64,000 nucleotides of DNA from Drosophila pseudoobscura (taxonomy: Eukaryota > Arthropoda > Insecta > Diptera > Drosophilidae). The translations under genes and the position numbers were made by a program. The notes under the pieces are model-generated. The model worked only from the letters and a program-made list of their open reading frames with translations, was not told where the DNA came from and made no database searches. The DNA is taken from NCBI RefSeq assembly GCF_009870125.1, contig NC_046681.1:8569001-8633000 (forward strand). The letters run 5' to 3'. Shown piece after piece: positions 49,282 to 59,537 of the stretch; position 1 is the first letter of the stretch; each line of letters begins with the position of its first letter.

Positions 49282-50271
49282 TATTTTAAGTTTAGATTGT
49301 GAAAGGGGGGCAGATAGTAAGCAGATAAGCAGAACGGAAGCAAGGAAAGTGAAGAATCTATGTAATATGATAGAGAATGGATGTAGCAAAAAGCAGCTAT
49401 AGGATTATTAGCATTATGTCTAGTTTCTAAGTCCTAGGAATATCACAAATTTGTCATCGATCAATTGTATCGATCTTATATGCATACGAATCGAGGGCGA
49501 AGAGAGTACATTTTAAAGGTTTAGTAGTTTAATTTTAGCATTATGAATGCCATTATTTAAATGATAATTACTGAGCGATAACTGTGGTTATATCTTAACA
49601 CTAAATACATGTATGTATATCAAGAGAAAATTCAATTTGCGTTCTACTTTCAAACGTCTATCATCGACTGTTGGCGAACTGCTATTGTGCTGGCGGAGCT
49701 ATTATCGGGCATTAGCTACTCCCGTCTAGCTGTTTGTTTTACAGGGCTTGTGTTTCCGATTTGCCATTTGATTTGAAGTATAAAAAACCTATCTAGAACA
49801 AATATCAACGCTTTCAGACAGTTGCCTCACGTCAGGGATTTCTGTAGATAGTTAATTTTTTTTTTATAAACAAAAAATAAATAGTCACGTTAATGGATAA
49901 GATAAAGCAAACTACAGAGACAACCACAAGGAAATCGAACGATTCATTGAATTAACCACAAAGTTAATCTGAACATGCGATCGACGAAATAGATCCTAGA
50001 TCATCTATGCCAACGAATTTTGTAAAGTCAGTTTTGCGCAACGATAAAGAGAAACAAAATATAGGCCCATTTTGTAAATTCTGAAAACAATATAAAAGTA
50101 CAGTGCATCTTTTCAAGACTCATTAAGGAATCAGCTAAAATCTCACCGATTAAAGTGCAATAATTTGAGCAAAATCAGGAAAAATATTGAGGTCAAAGTG
50201 CTAGAAACCCCATCAGATAACTAACCTCTAGTAGGTGAAATATAAACCCCCCTCTTAAGGGGGCTTGGCAC
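49282..50271 (+). other. Spacer after GT31 gene C
   Basis: AT-rich, with a GAATCTATGTAATATG phrase at about 49,356 that resembles the 3' flank motif of A, G and H. No exon-1-like anchor sequence is visible. I see nothing coding until the relic that begins near 50,290. Confidence 0.5.
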
Positions 50272-50289
50272 ATGACAAAGCAGTCTCGA

Positions 50290-50930
50290 CCGATTTGTGT
50301 TATGATTTCTATTGAGTGCTCTTCCGAATTAAAACCCAGTTTCAAACCCCGACAGGTAATTTGGTATTGCACAACCCGCGCTATGATATTTGGCCCCTTT
50401 TCTAAATGGGTCTTTATCTTTAGCCAATTAGGGTCTCAGCTTTGTTTCGGTGTGCGCTCAAATATGCCATATTAATTTGGGATCCAATTCCAGCCGCACG
50501 AGAGAAGTTTCTGGTGTGTTTATCGTCGACCTTTTTCAACCTTGGACACGTGTACCAAGAGTACAGTCAACACCAAGTACGACGGAAAGTTTTTTCAAAG
50601 TTAAACGATTAATTCAAATTTATTTTTACTTTGAACCTGAAATTAGTTTTTCTTTAATTATATAAAATCCTAGCTAGGCAGAAAAACAATTTTTTAGCCA
50701 CCACATAATGTTTCTCAATGGTCCCAAGTTCCTGGAATTTCTGAGCACGCATTTGAATAAAAATTAGGCCGACTGGGCCTAAATTGGAGGACATTGTCTT
50801 GACGGGTGGGGTTCCAGAAAGCTTGGAAATTAATCGTGAAGACAGCGGTTGCACATCAGTTCATCACATATTGTACGTTCGATACAAAAGATCAATACTA
50901 TATTTGGAATACCTTGCAAAATCAGACGTG
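50290..50930 (+). pseudogene. Decayed GT31 relic between genes C and D
   Basis: Scattered frames keep the order of GT31 motifs with stops and frame changes between them. They are FKPRQV for YEPGHL, VFIFSQLGSQLCFGVRSNMP for LLILITSAQSHF-ARMSIR, SRTREVSGVFIVD for SRRDVSMAFVLG, HIMFLNGPKFLEFLSTHLNKN for DDMFINVPKLLAFLDKHQDKR, then LEDIVLTGGVPESLEINR for LEDVFTTGIVAKSLDIKR. The DDD triplet is gone, and the segment between the DDD region and the LED motif is deleted. The divergence is far greater than among the live genes, so this is an old dead copy. The reading is by eye. Alignment would confirm or reject it. Confidence 0.6.
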
Positions 50931-51480
50931 ACATTTTTGTTTTTTAAATTATTTGCTCCCGATTTTTGTTTCTTATCAAATATACAAATAGTATTTGATA
51001 ATTGATGGACATTAAAAAGCGGGGTAAATACTTGTTAAGTGACTAATTGATCTGCCTACTCGGGTTTGTATTTGGGCTTATAGGTACCATATTCATGTTT
51101 TATGCTTAAAACTGTTAGTTTAGCTATAATTTACGTCGATCACTAGTCTAACATCTATATTTCCTGCACGTACGTGACCGGTTAGGTGATACGTGACGCG
51201 CGTCATGCGGCAGCGCGACTTGGTTTTGTGACACTTTGTCCACTTGTTGGTGCACCCATTCAACGTCAACGTAGTAATTTAAAACACTAGTCAAAAACCG
51301 TATAGCTACGTTGCAGCTGTTTGAATATACCCCCCAAGATGATGTTTTTAATTATTTATTTAACAGATTACGCTTAACATTCAATGTTAAACTGAGTATT
51401 TAGTTTACCGAGCACTGGGTACTAGGGACTCGTATAGTTTATAAACTTTTTACATATTTATAACTCTTCGGTAAATTTCT

Positions 51481-51750
51481 TCAAAAACATAGAGCAAAAT
51501 GTGGCTTGTGCCTCTTTTCAGGCAACCTCTTAATCAACAGCATGCCATCGCAAGAAAGTCGAACGAAAATTGCACGGCCAGTATCCAATTCGATTTCACG
51601 CTTTTTATTATGATTATTATAAACCATTAAATAAAGATTTGCATGGTCAATTGATATGGTCAATTCTTCACATTCTATTGGTAAAAAGTGCAACCAGAAT
51701 AGAATAGATTTATAAGAATATAATTCTTTCTTAACTTGAACCCCATTCAT
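51481..51750 (-). other. Unrecognised 89-codon minus-strand frame inserted ahead of gene D
   Basis: A minus-strand frame ending at 51,481 has protein-like composition (ECEELTISIDHANLYLMVYN, then DTGRAIFVRLSCDGMLLIKR). The sequence has no counterpart upstream of exon 3 in other array genes, where exons 1 and 2 would lie. The part from about 51,690 is homologous to intron 2 of gene A. It could be a fragment of an unrelated gene inserted here. I cannot name it, and it may be chance. Confidence 0.25.
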
Positions 51751-51768
51751 CTGTTTAATCTTCTACAG

Positions 51769-52882
51769 AAAGGAGCATCATCACTGAGGATCAAAATCTC
51801 AGTTTAGTGTATAGAAATATTGAAAGCAGACCCTTTTGGCGGATTTCAAACAACTGCAAAAGTCGTTTGAGAACGAGGATATCAAGGCAATAATGCAGAA
51901 CCAATCTACTACATATCCTAGTACTTCCAAGAAGAAGATACCGACGAACATCACCGTACCAATTGCCAGCACCACTGCTAGGAGCAGCGTACCAGAATTA
52001 AGCGCCCAGCCAGCACCAATATTTAATGTTTATGAACCCGGCCACGTCAACGAAAATATTGATAACCAGAAAATATGTAAGGACGGGGGGGCTTTTTTAA
52101 AGCTGCTCATTCTTATAACCTCAGCACAGGCCCACTTTATGGCGAGAATGTCAATCAGACACACCTGGATGCACTATGGAAGCAGGCGAGATGTCGGCAT
52201 GGCCTTTGTCCTCGGAAGCAGCACAAATGAGACCCTGAACGAGGCGCTCAACCAGGAGAACTATATTTATGGCGATATGATACGTGGCCACTTCATAGAC
52301 TCTTACTTCAATCTCACTCTGAAGACGATCTCGATGCTTGAATGGGTAGATACGCACTGTCCCCGTGTGAAGTACATCCTTAAGACAGATGACGACATGT
52401 TCATCAATGTCCCCAAACTACTTGCTTTCATAGATGGGAAAAAGAACTCTCGAACAATCTACGGCCGCTTGGCCAAGAAGTGGAAGCCAATACGAAGTAA
52501 CAATTCGAAAAATTTTGTGTCTGACAAACAATATGGGTACAGCGTTTATCCACCATTTACCACCGGACCTGCCTACCTTCTCACTGGAGATACTGTACAT
52601 GATCTATACGTGCATTCGCTCAGAACGTATTATTTTCATCTGGAGGATGTCTTCATGACGGGTTTTGTGGCCAGTCGCTTAAAGATTAAGAGGGTTCATA
52701 GCGGCTACTTTCGCAACCGCCGCATCTCGTTGCATCCTTGCAGCATCCGACACACGATCAGCGCACATATGATCAGAGAAAGTGAACAATACGATCTTTG
52801 GAGGAAGCTGATGGCCTCGACTGTCAGGTGTAAGGCAACTGCATTGTATCAAAATTTCAAAACATTTACTACTCGCATTTAG
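51769..52882 (+). pseudogene. GT31 array gene D: intact catalytic ORF, missing anchor exons, frameshifted stem
   Basis: Exon 3 starts at the same acceptor (CTACAG, 51,768) as in its paralogs. Read in the paralogous phase, it leaves the catalytic frame within about 20 codons and stops, because of an indel around 51,820-51,835. The frame from 51,830 onward is open to 52,882. It encodes a complete catalytic domain: LLILITSAQAHF, RMSIRHTWMHYG, DDDMFINVPKLL, RLAKKWKPIR, TTGPAYLLTGD and LEDVFMTG. A phase-0 acceptor (AAAGCAG, ending 51,829) could rescue that frame. No exon 1 (anchor) or exon 2 is recognisable in the preceding 2.5 kb. The C-terminus runs 15 residues past the usual CK end. It is therefore either a recent pseudogene, or a gene with a new 5' end and no classical Golgi anchor. 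Catalytic residues look uncorrupted, so the loss must be recent if real. Confidence 0.65.
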
Positions 52883-53407
52883 TCGACAGAATTGTAATAA
52901 AATCGGAAGTGTCAATTAAAAAATGTAAACAACTTGTTGATTATCTAGCATCTGATCATACATTTCATTGCATTATAAAGCCAAAAGTATACCCGTTATT
53001 AATAGAGAATCGTGACTCTGGTCAGGATCAATCGTCGTGTTATTGCACATTGCCTAAATTGATGCCTAAATCTCAGAGACTATAAAAACTCAACTGCTTT
53101 TTTCCGTTCCAACTCTCTTTGTTGGTTACGTTCATCTCGTGACCCTCGTGACAGAATACCTATAAATCTTAAGGTCGAGGCACGTGTGCCTTGATAAAAA
53201 TGTTTCGACTGCTTGAATGCTTAATGTATTGAAAATTCGAATTTGTTTTTAGGATATCGGGATTGTTTATCTAAATTTTAGTTATAATTGCAATTGAACC
53301 ACAATATATTCTTCAGTGAGGAAATACTTAAAATATAAAGGAATACAATAGAAGAATTTGTATGTCCAGTACGTTTAGTGAAAACCCGCACCAACAACAC
53401 CAAAAGG
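52883..53407 (+). other. Spacer before GT31 gene E with conserved upstream element
   Basis: The first bases (AAAATCGGAAGTGTC) resemble the 3' flank of gene F. CACGTG lies at 53,181-53,186, followed by TTGATAAAAATGTTTCGACTG as in gene B. The leader acceptor seen in B and F (ATTGCAG) is ATTGCAA here, near 53,293, so the 5' UTR splice site is lost. An out-of-frame ATG at 53,362 precedes the start. Confidence 0.5.
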
Positions 53408-54648
53408 ATGCGGCTCTGTATGGTTTTAGGTGCTTTCATTGTCATAACCTTAATCAACGCTTCTTTCTCGGCGGAGGAAAGCAAACATGTGCCTTCCATT
53501 GGAGGGTTTCCGATGCGCCATAAAATCGAGAAAAATGTGTTGAGTGAGTCTTGTCAAACGACGTCTTATTATTATCTAATCACTGATTTTCAGGCAAAAT
53601 CCCCATCAGGGGAGCTAGCAAAAATCATGGCAGCAACATCGGAAATTATCCACTAACTGGTAAGTGTGCAATTATTTCTAATTATACCCCCCCTGAGCTT
53701 CGCTTATCTGTTTAATCTTTTTCCACAGAAAGAAGCAATAAAACGGAAGAGAAAAATCTTCGCCCGAGTAAGGGCATTAACAGTGTACAAACATCAGGTG
53801 CTGCCCCGTTATTACCTGATCGTCCAGTACTGACAATAAAAATCTATGAACCAGGCCATCTAAACAAAGAGATAGATATAAAGAGGATATGTGGATACGG
53901 GGGGAAATACTTAAAGCTGCTCATTCTGATCACCTCAGCACATTCCCACTTTACGGCGAGAATGTCCATCAGACATACCTGGATGAACTATGGAAGAAGG
54001 CGAGATGTAGGCATAGCCTTTGTGCTTGGGCGTACCACAAATGCGTCCCTGTACGAGTCTCTCAACAAGGAGAACTATATTTATGGCGATATGATACGAG
54101 GACAATTCATAGACTCTTACATCAATCTCACTCTGAAGACGATATCTTTGCTAGAATGGACAGATACGCACTGTCCTCGTGTAAAATACATCCTTAAGAC
54201 AGATGACGATACGTTCATAAATGTTCCTAAGCTGCTCGACTTCATAGACGGACATAAGGATAATCGAACGATATATGGGCACATAATTGAGAATGCAAAG
54301 CCATACCGACAAAGGGCGTACAAATCTTTTGTACCATATCACCAATATGGGGGCTCTGTTTATCCACCATTTGCTACTGGAACTGCCTACCTTCTTACTG
54401 GAGACATTGTACATGAGCTATATGTTCACTCGCTCAAAACGAATTATATTCAACTGGAAGATATCTTCACGGCCGTTTTGGCCCAGAGCTTGAAGATTAA
54501 AATTGTGAATGCCGGCAGCTTTTACAACACGCGCATCCCGTTCCTGCCGTGCAGAATCCGCAACGTGATCAGCGTTCATGATATCAAGGAAAACGAAATA
54601 TACGATATTTGGAGAAAGCAGATGGACTCCACTGTCAAGTGCAATTAA
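53408..54648 (+). CDS. GT31 beta-1,3-galactosyltransferase-like, array gene E (short stem)
   Basis: Exons 53408-53543, 53594-53659 and 53729-54648 give 373 residues. The anchor is MRLCMVLGAFIVITLINASF. Compared with F, a 174-base in-frame deletion removes 58 stem residues, so the catalytic domain sits close to the membrane. DDD is kept (about 226-228, DDDTFINVPKLL). The block after it (YGHIIENAKPYRQ) has lost the WKPIR pattern, TTGPAY has become ATGTAY, and LEDVFxTG has become LEDIFTA with one residue missing, removing an otherwise invariant Gly. The same changes occur in F, so they predate the E/F split. Substrate use may differ, or activity may be gone. The coding frame is otherwise intact, and the catalytic region differs from F by only about eight residues. 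Confidence 0.8.
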
Positions 54649-55234
54649 TTAATTAAAATTAATTATTTGAAATTAAACACACCCTCAGATTCAAGATCGA
54701 GTTCTGAAAAAAATAGAATATGTATCTGTTAAATGACTCTACTTTTATACATACACATGTACATGTATATACACACACGTCTTCATAAGACCTAAAGAAG
54801 ACTTTAGGGATATGTATAGTAGTTTTATAAATTATGTATATTATTATATTAGATGGTTTCCAAAGTCAAATGCTTTACTGAAATCGGGAGTTTTTTGGAA
54901 AAATTTAGCAAAGAGATTAGCAATTGCCTGACCCTGGACCCTATGTACATATATTTCATCTACTTAATATACTACTTTGAATATGTACATATTTTGAATG
55001 ATAATGCCCTGATATCTTAAGGTGTGCCTTGACAAAAACGTTTCGACTGCTTAATGTATTGAAAATTAGAATTTGTTTGGGATCATCGTTATTTTTTTTT
55101 TCTAAATTTCAGTTATCATTGCAGTTTAACCACATTCTTTTCTTTAGTGACGAAACATTGAAAAAATATAAAGTTATTCAAGCGAAGAATTTGTATGTCC
55201 AGTAGGATTTGTCGGAACCAAAAACACCAAAAAG
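54649..55234 (+). other. Spacer E-F, left copy of a tandem duplication
   Basis: From about 54,656 this sequence is nearly identical to 57,552-58,118 downstream of the second helentron, continuing into exon 1 of F versus G. It contains the right half of the array upstream element (TGACAAAAACGTTTCGACTG, about 55,030), but the CACGTG is deleted. A leader acceptor ATCATTGCAG is kept. An out-of-frame ATG at 55,195 lies 40 bases before the start. Confidence 0.7.
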
Positions 55235-56650
55235 ATGCGGCTCTTTATGGTTTTAGGTGCTGTCATTATCATAACCTTAATCGACGCTTCTTTCTCGGCG
55301 GAGGAAAGCAAACATGTGCCTTCCATTGGAGGGTTTCCGATGCGCCATAAAATCGAGAAAAATGTGTTGAGTGAGTCTTGTCAAGTGACTTCTTATTATT
55401 ATCTAATCATTGATTTTCAGGCACAATCCCCAGCAGGAGACCCAGCGAAAATCATGGCAGCAACATCGGAAATGATCCACTTACTGGTAAGTGTGTAATT
55501 ATTTGTAATTATTTCTCCACCTGAGCTCTGCTTATCTGTTTAATCTCTTTTCACAGAAAGAAGCAATAAACTGGAGAAGAAAAAACTCAGTGTAGTGCAT
55601 AGCAGTATTCAAGCCTTTTCTGCTGATTCCAATCCACTTCTAAAGACGGCTGAAAACGAAGATATCAAGACATTAAAACCGAGCCAATTTAATAAAAACA
55701 GAAGTAACTCCAGGAAGAAGGCACACCCTCGAAAAAAGTCCCACAAACCCGTACCCGTTGTAAGCCCTGTTAAGGGCATTAGCAGTGTACAAACATCAGG
55801 TGCTGCCCCGTTATTACCTGATCGTCCAGTACTGACAATAAAAATCTATGAACCAGGCCATCTAAACAAAGAGATAGATATAAAGAGGATATGTGGATAC
55901 GGGGGGAAATACTTAAAGCTGCTCATTCTGATCACCTCAGCACATTCCCACTTTACGGCGAGAATGTCCATCAGACATACCTGGATGAACTATGGAAGAA
56001 GGCGAGATGTAGGCATAGCCTTTGTGCTTGGGCGTACCACAAATGCGTCCCTGTACGAGTCTCTCAACAAGGAGAACTATATTTATGGCGATATGATACG
56101 AGGACAATTCATAGACTCTTACATCAATCTCACTCTGAAGACGATATCTTTGCTAGAATGGACAGATACGCACTGTCCTCGTGTAAAATACATCCTTAAG
56201 ACAGATGACGATACGTTCATAAATGTTCCTAAGCTGCTCGACTTCATAGACGGACATAAGGATAATCGAACGATATATGGGCACATAATTGAGAATGCAA
56301 AGCCACACCGACAAAGGGCGTACAAATATTTTTTACCATATCACCAATATGGGGGCTCTGTTTATCCACCATTTGTTACTGGAACTGCCTACCTTCTTAC
56401 TGGAGACATTGTACATGAGCTATATGTTCACTCGCTCAGAACGTATTATATTCAACTGGAAGATATCTTCACGGCCGTTTTGGTCCAGAGCTTGAAGATT
56501 AAAATTGTGAATGCCGGCAGCTTTTACAACACGCGCATCCCGTTCCTGCCGTGCAGAATCCGCAACGCGATCAGCGTTCATGATATCAAGGAAAACGAAA
56601 TATACGATATTTGGAGAAAGCAGATGGACTCCACTGTCAAGTGCAATTAA
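55235..56650 (+). CDS. GT31 beta-1,3-galactosyltransferase-like, array gene F (G/E mosaic)
   Basis: Exons 55235-55370, 55421-55486 and 55557-56650 give 431 residues. The anchor (RLFMVLGAVIIITLIDASF) and the middle exon match G. Exon 3 up to the end of the Lys-rich stem (KKAHPRKKSHKPVP) is also G-like. From about 55,780 onward the sequence is almost identical to E, including YGHIIENAKP, GTAYLLTGD and the shortened LEDIFTA motif. DDD is at about 284-286. F is thus a mosaic made by unequal crossover or gene conversion. The domain order and frame are intact. The shared motif losses with E make enzymatic activity uncertain. A helentron starts 57 bases after the stop. Confidence 0.82.
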
Positions 56651-56707
56651 TTAAATCGGAAGAGACATCTGATAATATTTTGAGTAATTGCTAATACTGA
56701 TTAAAAA

Positions 56708-57551
56708 CGAGGGGGAACGTTGTGAGTTGCTGCGGACACCGCAACTCTACAGTTATACCCGATACTAAGTCAGTATGGCTCTCCTCCGGCAGACGCCGCT
56801 AATATTAAACGACACCACAAAGAGTGCGTGCGAGAGAGACAGAAAATCAGTCTGAGCGTGACGTCGGGCGCTGCGTAGCCACTGCAAATTGATTTGTTGC
56901 TTTTGGCTATAAAAATGATCTGATCTGATCCAGATTCAGCAACTTGATAGATATGGTCATTATCTGTGATTCTGCGTTTTTAGTTTTCTCGAATCTGCAA
57001 TATTGTGGATGCAACAGATTTTCGTCCTTTATGTGGGCGGAAGGAGGTGGGGCGAAATTCTGAGATATACGTTTTATAGTGAGATCTAACAGAAGTGCGG
57101 ATACCAAATTTTGTTACTCTAGCCTTAATAGTCTCTGAGATTTGTGGTTGCCCCAGATTTTCGTACTATGCGGGGGCGGAAGGGGGTGCGGCGAAATTTT
57201 GACATAAAACGGTCAAGGTCCGATATCACAGGAGTGTGCATACCAAATTTGGTTGCTCTAGCTTTTATGGGTTCTGAGATCCTTGAACTCATATTTTGCA
57301 ATTGGCAAAACCGACCATGAAACCTGTGTGAGACAGAGCGAGAAAGAGTGAAATTGTTTTCGTGATTCTGGCTATAATAATTATACAATCTGGTTCAGAT
57401 TTCTACGATTCTGCGTTTTTGGTTTTCTTGTATCTTTAAAATAGAATATATATACTTTATGGGGTCGGAAACGATTCCTTCTGGACGTTACAAACATCCA
57501 TTTTCACCACAAATCTAATATACCCCAATACTCATTTTGAGTATCGGGTAT
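56708..57551 (+). mobile_element. DINE-1/INE-1-like helentron, copy 2, at the duplication junction
   Basis: Starts CGAGGGGGAACGTTG and ends at the ATACTCA/TGAGTAT hairpin plus CGGGTATAA, matching copy 1 at 3056-4193 over most of its length. An internal deletion removes the region before the 3' terminal segment together with the GACG/GACA microsatellite. Immediately to its right the sequence resumes as the duplicated spacer (ATTAATTATTTGAAATT) found right after gene E. The element therefore sits exactly where the E-type and F-type flanks diverge. Confidence 0.75.
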
Positions 57552-58118
57552 AATTAATTATTTGAAATTAAACACACCCTCAGATTCAAGATGGAATTCT
57601 GAAAAAAATAGAATATGTATCTGTTAAATGACTCTACTTTTATACATACACATGTACATGTATATACACACACGTCTTCATAAGACCTAAAGAAGACTTT
57701 AGGGATATGTATAGTAGTTTTATAAATTATGTATATTATTATATTAGATGGTTTCCAAAGTCAAATGCTTTACTGAAATCGGATGTTTTTTGGAAAAATG
57801 TAGCAAAGAGATTAGCAATTGCCTGATCCTGGACCCTATGTACATATATTTCATCTACTTAATATACTACTTTGAATATGTACATATTTTGAATGATAAT
57901 ACCCTGATATCTTAAGGTGTGCCTTGACAAAAACGTTTCGACTGCTTAATGTATTGAAAATTAGAATTTGTTTGGGATCATCGTTATTTTTTTCTTCTAA
58001 ATTTCAGTTTAACCACATTCTTTTCTTTAGTGACGAAACATTGAAAAAATATAAAGTTATTCAAGCGAAGAATTTGTATGTCCAGTAGGTTTTTGTCGGA
58101 ACCAAAAACACCAAAAGG
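57552..58118 (+). other. Spacer F-G, right copy of the tandem duplication
   Basis: Nearly identical to 54,656-55,234, with a small deletion removing TTATCATTGCAG from the leader acceptor region; an alternative TTTCAG remains. The out-of-frame upstream ATG is at 58,078, 41 bases before the start. The GTTTCGACTG element is kept without CACGTG. Confidence 0.7.
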
Positions 58119-59537
58119 ATGCGGCTCTTTATGGTTTTAGGTGCTGTCATTATCATAACCTTAATCGACGCTTCTTTCTCGGCGGAGGAAAGCAAATATG
58201 TGCCTTCCATTGGAGGGTTTCCGATGCGCCATAAAATCGAGAAAAATGTGTTGAGTGAGTCTTGTCAAGTGACTTCTTATTATTATCTAATCATTGATTT
58301 TCAGGCACAATCCCCAGCAGGAGACCCAGCGAAAATCATGGCAGCAACATCGGAAATGATCCACTTACTGGTAAGTGTGTAATTATTTGTAATTATTTCT
58401 CCACCTGAGCTCTGCTTATCTGTTTAATCTCTTTTCACAGAAAGAAGCAATAAACTGGAGAAGAAAAAACTCAGTGTAGTGCATAGCAGTATACAAGCCT
58501 TTTCGGCAGATTCCAATCCACTTCTAAAGACGGCTGAAAACGAAGATATCAAGACAATAAAACCGAGCCAATTTAATAAAAACAGAAGTAAATCCAGGAA
58601 GAAGGCACACTCTCGAAAAAAGCCCCACAAACCCGTACCCGTTGTAAGCCCTGTTAAGGGCATTAGCAGTGTACAAGCATCAAGTGCTGCCCCGTTATTA
58701 CCTGATCGTCCAGTACTCACAATGAAAATCTATGAACCAGGCCATCTAAACAAAGAGATTGATATAAAGAGTATATGTAGACACAGGGGAAAATACTTAA
58801 AACTGCTCATTCTGATCGCCTCTGAACACTCTCACTTTATGGCGAGAATGTCTATCAGACACACCTGGATGCACTATGGAAGCAGGCGAGATGTAGGCAT
58901 GGCCTTTGTGCTTGGCCGTACCATCAATGCGTCCCTGACCGAGTCTCTTAACAAGGAGAACTATATTTATGGCGATATGATACGAGGACACTTCATGGAC
59001 TCTTACAATAATCTCACTCTGAAGACGATCTCTTTATTAGAATGGACGGATACGCACTGTCCTCGTGTGAAGTACATCCTTAAAACAGATGACGACATGT
59101 TCATCAATGTCCTTAAACTGCTCGACTTCATAGAGGGAAAAAAGAAAGCTCGAAGCATCTACGGGCGCTTGGCCAGGAAGTGGAAGCCAATTCGAAGTCA
59201 GAAGTCTAAAAGTTTTGTGTCTCGCCAACAATTTCGGGGCACCGTTTATCCACCATTTACCACCGGACCCGCCTACCTCCTCACTGGCGACATTGTACAT
59301 GAGCTATACGTGCAATCGCTGAATACGTATTATATGCCACTAGAAGATGTCTTCATCACGGGAATTGTGGCCAAGAGGTTAAAGATTAGGAGGGAGCACG
59401 CCAAGGAATTTCGCAACAGCCGAATCTCGTTCCTTCCGTGCAACATACGCAATGCGATCAGCGTACACAAGATCAAGCCAATTGAACAGTACAATCTTTG
59501 GAGGAATCTCATGGACTCGACTAAAAAGTGTGAATAA
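58119..59537 (+). CDS. GT31 beta-1,3-galactosyltransferase-like, array gene G
   Basis: Exons 58119-58254, 58305-58370 and 58441-59537 give 432 residues; exon lengths 1 and 2 (136 and 66) equal those of B, E and F. The anchor lies at the N-terminus, followed by a Lys-rich stem, then RMSIRHTWMHYG, a NNLTLKT sequon, DDD at about 284-286, RLARKWKPIRSQ, TTGPAYLLTGD and LEDVFITGIVAK. All hallmark motifs are kept, unlike E and F. Oddities: SAQSHF is SEHSHF, and the Pro of FINVPKLL is Leu (FINVLKLL). The 3' flank carries the A/H motif AAGGACTAAATCTATGTAAA. The 5' half is nearly identical to F, indicating a duplication of about 2.9 kb. Confidence 0.85.

Noticed and set aside
53889..54197. 102-codon frame duplicated identically at 55,891-56,199
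   Set aside because: Alternative frame of the GT31 catalytic exons of E and F; identity reflects the recent duplication, not an independent protein.
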